From the NCBI GenBank assembly GCA_030789695.1, contig CM061133.1, positions 93,037,248-93,101,247 of the forward strand: a stretch of DNA of 64,000 nt. The letters run 5' to 3'. The notes below the pieces were generated by a model, which was not told the origin of the DNA, ran no database searches, and was given only the letters and a program-made list of their open reading frames with translations. Below, in pieces: positions 58,691 through 64,000 of the stretch. Positions within the stretch are counted from its first letter, which is position 1, and each line of letters starts with the position of its first letter. Origin of the DNA: Scilla litardierei (lineage: Eukaryota; Streptophyta; Magnoliopsida; Asparagales; Asparagaceae). Made by a program: the position numbers and the translations under genes.

Positions 58691-60375
58691 TGATCGGTCC
58701 ATATTTTACACCATTTTTCTGCATATTTTCATGCCATTTTGATTGCTCATATTGCAATTTTCAGGATTATTCGACGATATTGCATTACTTTTCACTATTT
58801 CTTGTTTTTGTCGGATTTCAGGAAATATGGAGCAATCGGGAGCAAAAATAAGATTAAATGACTTACACGCATACTGGATCGTCACCCATGGCCCTATCGA
58901 GGAGCTAACAGCGCTGGATGATGAGCGGAAGAAGAAGGAGATCGATAGAATCTATGAAGAGGTGAGGAGGAGAAGAGTTGCTTCCAGAAACAGGCCACTC
59001 GGCCGAGTAACGCAGGCCACTCGGCCGAGTAACGCAGCCCACTCGGCCGAGTGAAGAAGCGTACTCGACCGAGTACAACTGATACGAAGAGACGTTGAGC
59101 TGCAATGAACTCGCCCGAGTGGATAATTCCACTCAGCCGAGTAGAGAACTCCACTCGCCCGAGTGAGCCAGAATTTCTGAAGGAAATCGAATCAAACTCT
59201 CTGGAATTTTGGGGAGCACAGCAGAAGACCCACTCGGTCGAGTAGGAAGTCAACTCGCCTGAGTGATGTACTCCACTCGTCCGAGTGATGCAGAGTGCCA
59301 GAATGCCCAAACCTTCCAACTTCTCTGTTTTTATTCGGGTCCCCCACTCAGCCGAGTGAGATTTTCACTCGGCCGAGTAGCGCCGCCAGCCTGGTCGAAA
59401 ACTAGTGTTTTGGGCTGCGTAGGGGCAGTTCTGTCAGGATTTGTTTGGACGTTCAGGGCATGTATTTAAGTCAATTTTTTATCCTAGCTTAGGGGTAACC
59501 AGAAAATAGGTTTTAGATTAATCCATTAAAGAACTCAGATCTGGTTTGTCTATTTCTTTTTAATATTTGCATCTTATGAATTGTTTTCTTTTAGATCTGA
59601 ATTGTGATATGTTTTCTATCATTGATATTGATATTGCTTGGATGAATTGTGAGTAGATCCTTTGTTCTAGGGCAAAGGGATGAACCCTATGGATCTAATT
59701 TCAGATTTATGATGAATGAATTTCTTTGTTGCTAGAATTGCTAGAAGGTTAGATTGTGATTGATTTATTATGGATAGCTAGGAATTTCCATTAATCTAAG
59801 GTTTGCAAGTGATTGGGCTCTGATCAATGGGAAGGCCTAGATATTCGATTTAGATTTATAATCGAGATTCGTTAGGTTTGGATTGCAAGAGATTGGACCA
59901 AAGATAGCATTTTTATTATATTTCCTAACCCATATTCGTTTGCAAGAGATTTGACGAATACGAACTATCACAATCTAGATCACAACTCGAGTTTGCACGA
60001 GAGTGGGCTCGAGGTGCAATTGGACAATGATATCGATCTTAATGCTAGTGGCCTAGATTAGGGTTTGTAAGAGAGTGGGCTTCGATCTAGGTTGCTATAG
60101 ACCTGCAATAGCACGAGAGTGTGAGCTTGGTTCTCTATTTAGTTACGACTAGTTCACCTCAATTCAAGTCTTGCAAATTTGAGATTAGTGATTCACAGAA
60201 ATGCATGATGATCCGTAGTGGGGATTCCATAGCCCTAGAAATTTTTATAATATTGAATTGAATTGTTAATTTAACTTCTGTGACAACATTCCAAAAATTG
60301 CCTTTCCACCAATAGCTTAGTGAGTAAAATAGAGTGCCATTATTAGTCCCTCCTCGTGTTCGATAACCCGCTTAC
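58691..60375 (+). repeat. 3' LTR of G2 copy b, truncated
   Basis: It starts TGATCGGTCC and matches the G2 LTR start over a long stretch. The CTCGGCCGAG cluster with several decayed variants is at 58990-59390, and TATTTAAG is at 59462-59469. It then follows G2 U5 up to the G1-type insertion. Confidence 0.85.
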
Positions 60376-62316
60376 TGACGCGTGTTCATATTTCACCTTT
60401 TGCACATGCTCTTCATCGTGTTTTCATATGCGTTTCATCTCATTCCAAGTTGTATATATCACATTTTGGTTCATATTGACTATTTGGTGTATTGTTTGTA
60501 TTTCAGGTAAATGTCGGCATTTCGGTGTCTTCTGGAGTCAACCTTGCATGTCGGGACCAAAGCGCGCTTATACGACAAAGATCCAATGGCTAAATATATG
60601 GATTTAAAGTTTTGGATTTTTAACCGATCGGGTGGACAGATCCACCCGATCGGTTTGTGCACCGTATCTGACCTGACGAGGAGCAAGCAAAGAAGCGAAC
60701 CACAACCGATCGGTTCAGTGATTGGTTGGGTGCGACAGTCTTCTCTATTTTTGAGTGCCAAAGCCACCCGATCGGTTGGCTTCCTAACCGATCGGGTCAT
60801 TCTCTCGGGTCGTCTTGGGGAAGAACTCACCCGACCGGTTGACATTTCAACCGATCGGGTGGCCTTTTCTTCCCCTTTCGTGTACGTCTGCTCATTCATT
60901 AAAGATATGCTATCAATCCAATGGGAGTTTGGGTGATCTATTATTTTTCTAGTGTCGGCATCGTCGTTATCTTTCCAACGATAGGTCGCATGCCCAAATC
61001 CGATTTTTCTACATTTTTCTGAAATTTTCTGAGCGCAGCTGGGTGCTGAAATTCTCGGCTGTCTGGAATTTGAACTTCAACCTATCGGGTGGGCTATCCA
61101 TCCGATCGGTTCTGCTCATTTTCAGAAGTTTAGTATCTTTGTTTGCTTCCACCTGATCGGTTGAACTTGCAAACGATCGGGTGGCCCTATTTTAGCAGTT
61201 TTAGTGGGTTTTTGGACCCAAACTGTTAGGGTTTTGGGGGCCTATAAATATGGGATTGTGCACGACTTGTAAAGGGTTCTCTCCTAATTTTTCAGCAGTT
61301 TTCTTCCCCCTTCATGGGATCTTTATGTTTGGTTAGATTAGGGTTTCTATTTGAATAAATCGTGTAATGGATTGATGGATTCAAATGCAAGATAAGTATT
61401 TCTTTTCTTATTTCATTTGCTTTGTGTTGTTTTCAATAAGCTTGATGACGAATGTTTATTTGGATTTATCATTGCTTGCTATCATGTTCTTAATCATTGA
61501 GTAGTTCTTGATGAACCCTAGTATGGGTTAGAGTAGGATTGATGCTTGGGATATTTCATTTGACTTGATTGCATGTCAAGTGTTTGATGGAATGTGTCAA
61601 TGGGGATGCCTAGCAATCTGAGACCAATCCGTACGGCAACACACTAGATGTGTTGGGGGTTGGACTCCGGATGCTTGTCACATCAAGATCCGCTTTGATG
61701 TATTGCTAGAAATCACATTCGACCTATTTGGCCATTAGGTTTACTCGGGGGCGTTTTATTGTCTCTGGCAGGAGAAAGACCGCATTTGATAGTCAGGCCA
61801 ATGGGAAATAAAGCAAGAGTTTGATCCACTAGACACAGCTCACACCCCTAGCGTTGACATCGAGTCCTTGCACGTGGGAATGGCTTGGACGAAATGTTGG
61901 GAGCTATCATTGTGGCCTTAATGCTCTCGGTTGCGGAGGGTGTTGGACATGGGAATGCCCGCCATCCGAAACTGGGTAGACCTAGCATATCATCCTGGGA
62001 CCGACCGAAATATCGGGACCATGTGGCACTAGGTACCACCTTTTGGGGTAATGTCTCACCCTGGGTCGAGTCGAATGCCAAGTGTCATGAGTGCTCTAGC
62101 CCGTGTTAGCAGGGATTCATTTCTTGTCTTTTTATTTATTTCCTTTATTTCTACACTACGCACTCATATCGTCTACATAGCTCTCACACAACTTAGGTAA
62201 GGCTAGTAGCCTTCAAGCCATCCGCCTCCATGTGTTCGATATACCCGCACCCTACACTAACCGTGTACTTGCAATAAAACAACACCACGCTCTAATCATA
62301 AACGGGGCGCCAGTCA
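60376..62316 (+). repeat. 5' LTR of G1-type copy c
   Basis: TG...GTCA ends. The palindrome cluster is at about 60621-61185, with the last two GATC centres 20 bp apart (61155 and 61175). TATAAATA is at 61243-61250, 68 bp further on, unlike the tight spacing in other G1 copies. Confidence 0.85.
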
Positions 62317-62322
62317 ACTTTT

Positions 62323-62339
62323 TGGCGCCGTTGCCGGGG
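62323..62339 (+). other. Primer binding site, tRNA-Asp type
   Basis: TGGCGCCGTTGCCGGGG, an exact match to the complement of the plant tRNA-Asp 3' end, six bases after the LTR. Confidence 0.9.
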
Positions 62340-62540
62340 AGGCATTCTGTTTGATATTAGCTTAGCTTGGGTTCGTTTGACTAAGCATAAAAACATAAAA
62401 AAACAAAAAAAATTGAAACTAATACAATAACCAAGAAATTTTTCCCCCACCATTATATTATCTTTTTGTTATTCTCTTCTACTATTGACGCTCCTCTCTA
62501 GTTTTCTTGTTTTTGTTGTCCATGTATCTTTGCTATTACC

Positions 62541-62738
62541 ATGTGGAGACCAAATTTCCATGCTCAGATGGGAGAATACTATTTTGATAAAAGTGGTCAG
62601 ATTGAACAATACTATTTTGATCAGAACGCTCAGACGGGAGATCACGTTCTTGATGAGATGCTTGCACATCAGGTTGAAATGCAAGCCAAGAATGAAAGGG
62701 GTGATTTTCAACTGGAGTTGGTGAAGAGAGACCTGTAA
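62541..62738 (+). pseudogene. Start of an ORF (gag position) in G1-type copy c, cut by C3
   Basis: The first ATG after the PBS opens a frame beginning MWRPNFHAQMGEYYFDK. It contains a short repeat (YYFDKSGQIEQ, then YYFDQNAQTG) and a helical charged part. The LTR of C3 starts at 62734, and the stop at 62736-62738 is already inside it. The protein does not resemble the Gag start of G1 copies a and b, so either this subfamily has a different N-terminus or this is a small leader ORF. Confidence 0.4.
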
Positions 62739-64000
62739 TGCCCTACATAGCTGCTGTACAAGTACTAGAGGGGGGTGAATAGTACTTTAAAATAATTAAG
62801 AAGATAATTCCTAATTATCTTGCAAACTCAACCAACAATGCGAAAATGTAAATATTGACAACAAAGAAATGCAATCGCAAACAGACGATATAACGGGTTC
62901 GGATCCACCCAAGTCTCCCCGACTTGTTCCCGGTGATCCTACGTTCCAAACACCCGGATCCCCTCCGGCTACTTGAGTTAGAAACCTCTAACTCAAATTT
63001 GCACTATGAAATACTTGTAGAAAAACCACTACAAGATCAAATCATACACAAATGAAATTGTGACTCCCACAAATCGAGATCACACACAAACTCTCACAAC
63101 TGAGAGTAAAACACTTACAATAGTAATGTTAATGAAATAAGAAATGCTTACCACAAAAACCTAAGCCTTGAGTAAAACTTACGATTTAGGGCAAAGAGGA
63201 TTTTGGGGAAGATGAAGGCACCAAACCCTAGCTCCAAGATGTTGACTAGCAATGGAGGCCTAGGAAGATGTTGGTGACCTTGGATCAAGCTCTTGGCTTG
63301 AATGGCTCAAAATCAATGTGAATCTCTCTTTGGAAATAAGAGTGTGAGAGAGATTCTTGAGAAATGAATGAGCTTGGAAATGAGAATTAATGCTTCTCTT
63401 TGATTCTCTAAACTTCAATAAATATCAGCCTTGAATGCTATGAAAGCAGCCCTTCAAATATATATAGGATAGAGGAAAGAGAGATCAAAATTCGTGGCAT
63501 TTAATGCTCCAACGGCTCTATTCTGAAGCAGACTAGTCGGTCAAAGAAGGATCACTGACCGACTAGTTCATCAACTAATCGATCGGTGATTCAACATGAA
63601 CCGACTAAGAAGATAGAGAACTAGTCGGTCTAAGAAGACTTGCCAACAGACTAGTTTCACAACTAGTCGATCGATGAGTGTTCTTTGATCGACTAAGAGT
63701 CAAAATAGTATAGGCTGAAATCAAGTTGAACTACTCGGTCTGAGAACAAATTCCAACCGACTAGTTTCTCAACTAGTCGGTCGACAATCATTCTTAGACC
63801 GACTAAAGATAAACAGTAGCTCAGGCTGAAAAACTGAACACAAAACTAGTCGGTCTAAGAAGGATTCCAAACCGACTAGTTTCACAACTAGTCGGTCGGT
63901 GAACCTTATTGGACCGACTAACTGTAAACAGTAAAGAGCTGAAATTAGTCAAGGCATTCTAGTCGGTTCAAGAAGCATTGCCGACCGACTAGATTGCCAT
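62734..64000 (-). mobile_element. Copia-type LTR (family C3), minus strand, runs off the window
   Basis: The left end TGTAATGCCCTACA and the following CTAGAGGGGGGTGAATAGTA closely parallel the reversed end of the C1 LTR, so this is a related Sirevirus-like LTR. No PBS lies to its left, so it is the 3' LTR of a minus-strand element or a solo LTR. The left flank is agacc. A reverse TATA box TATATATA is at 63459-63466, and an array of CTAGTCGGTC inverted pairs follows from 63526 to the end of the window. Confidence 0.78.
63459..63998 (-). promoter_or_regulatory. C3 LTR promoter: array of CTAGTCGGTC / GACCGACTAG hairpins with TATA box
   Basis: About sixteen copies of CTAGTCGGTC or its reverse complement and variants alternate in orientation. 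Neighbouring copies form hairpins with 9-11 bp stems, for example ACTAGTCGGT ... ACCGACTAGT at about 63845-63881. Compound units containing two hairpins plus a spacer with AAACAGTA recur three to four times. In element orientation the array precedes the TATA box at 63459-63466. Confidence 0.62.

Larger units (their letters stand above)
56434..60375 (+). mobile_element. Decayed G2-type element (copy b), interrupted by a G1-type insertion
   Basis: It contains the end of a G2-like LTR (to 56559), a mutated tRNA-Asp PBS (56566-56582), gag and protease remnants and a 3' LTR from 58691. It lacks the second ORF and the polypurine region: the protease remnant meets the LTR start almost directly at 58690. 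The 3' LTR is broken off at 60375 by the insertion that starts at 60376. The LTR end should reappear beyond this window. Confidence 0.82.
60376..62733 (+). mobile_element. G1-type element (copy c), 5' part, interrupted by C3
   Basis: It begins TGACGCG inside the G2-type LTR, with cttac as the left flank. It has an LTR of 1941 bp (60376-62316), an exact tRNA-Asp PBS (62323-62339) and the beginning of an ORF. At 62734 it is interrupted by a minus-strand copia LTR. The LTR shares the CCGATCGG cluster and the block around 61750-61800 with the other G1 copies but is otherwise much diverged, so it is a related subfamily. Confidence 0.83.

Noticed and set aside
63526..63998. A microRNA precursor cluster
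   Set aside because: Hairpins have short stems with repeated identical arms and lie in an LTR promoter position; no miRNA-like duplex of sufficient length.

Overview
This 64 kb window reads as plant nuclear DNA, probably from a flowering plant. It consists almost entirely of nested, decayed LTR retrotransposons. The PBS sites match plant tRNA-Asp and initiator tRNA-Met, and the coding remnants are plant Ty3/gypsy (Athila-like) and Ty1/copia (Sirevirus-like and another lineage). There is no bacterial-style gene packing, and I could not support any complete host gene. The density of elements inserted into elements suggests pericentromeric or other gene-poor chromatin. I cannot name the species.

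Layout. 1-3008: minus-strand 5' part of an Athila-like element (family G1). 3009-4206: an unexplained ORF and an LTR scrap. 4212-6940: a 2.7 kb solo LTR flanked by GAAAG. 7542-21057: a complete Sirevirus-like copia element (C1) flanked by CACCT, with gag, a pol lacking the RT catalytic box, a third ORF and an internal tandem-repeat/AT satellite block. 21063-25117: AT-rich sequence with a decayed copia-type LTR. 25123-36825: a complete minus-strand Athila-like element (G2) flanked by TTCAA, with gag-protease and a downstream ORF but no RT, RNase H or integrase. 36826-38591: LTR/leader-like sequence, perhaps of the copia element (C2) whose pol lies at 54.0-56.4 kb. 38592-53251: two C1 copies fused head to head into a large inverted repeat. 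Its right LTR is split by a complete G1 element (42447-51573, ACATG target duplication). 54006-56376: decayed C2 gag/pol. 56434-60375: a decayed G2-type element. 60376-62733: the start of another G1-type element. 62734-64000: the LTR of another copia element (C3) on the minus strand.

Main observation. At least five LTR families here (G1, G2, C1, C3 and the 4.2 kb solo LTR) carry a cluster of short CpG-containing palindromes or inverted repeats, with a family-specific motif, on the upstream side of a TATA box. The motifs are CCGATCGG in G1, CTCGGCCGAG in G2, CAGTCGACTG in C1, CTAGTCGGTC inverted pairs in C3 and GCAACGTTGC in the solo LTR. In C1, G1 and G2 the same family motif forms a second cluster inside the element, between the pol/protease end and the 3' ORF. 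In G1 both the LTR and the internal cluster end with two palindromes 20 bp apart followed by a TATA box 20-21 bp further on. This suggests a duplicated promoter module driving a separate downstream transcript, evolved in parallel in unrelated retrotransposons. Palindromes in Sirevirus LTRs are already described. The internal duplicates, the helical phasing and the occurrence in Athila-like non-autonomous elements are the parts worth checking.

All calls come from reading the sequence. Boundaries supported by target-site duplications are firm, family names are from motif recognition, and divergence values are counts by eye.
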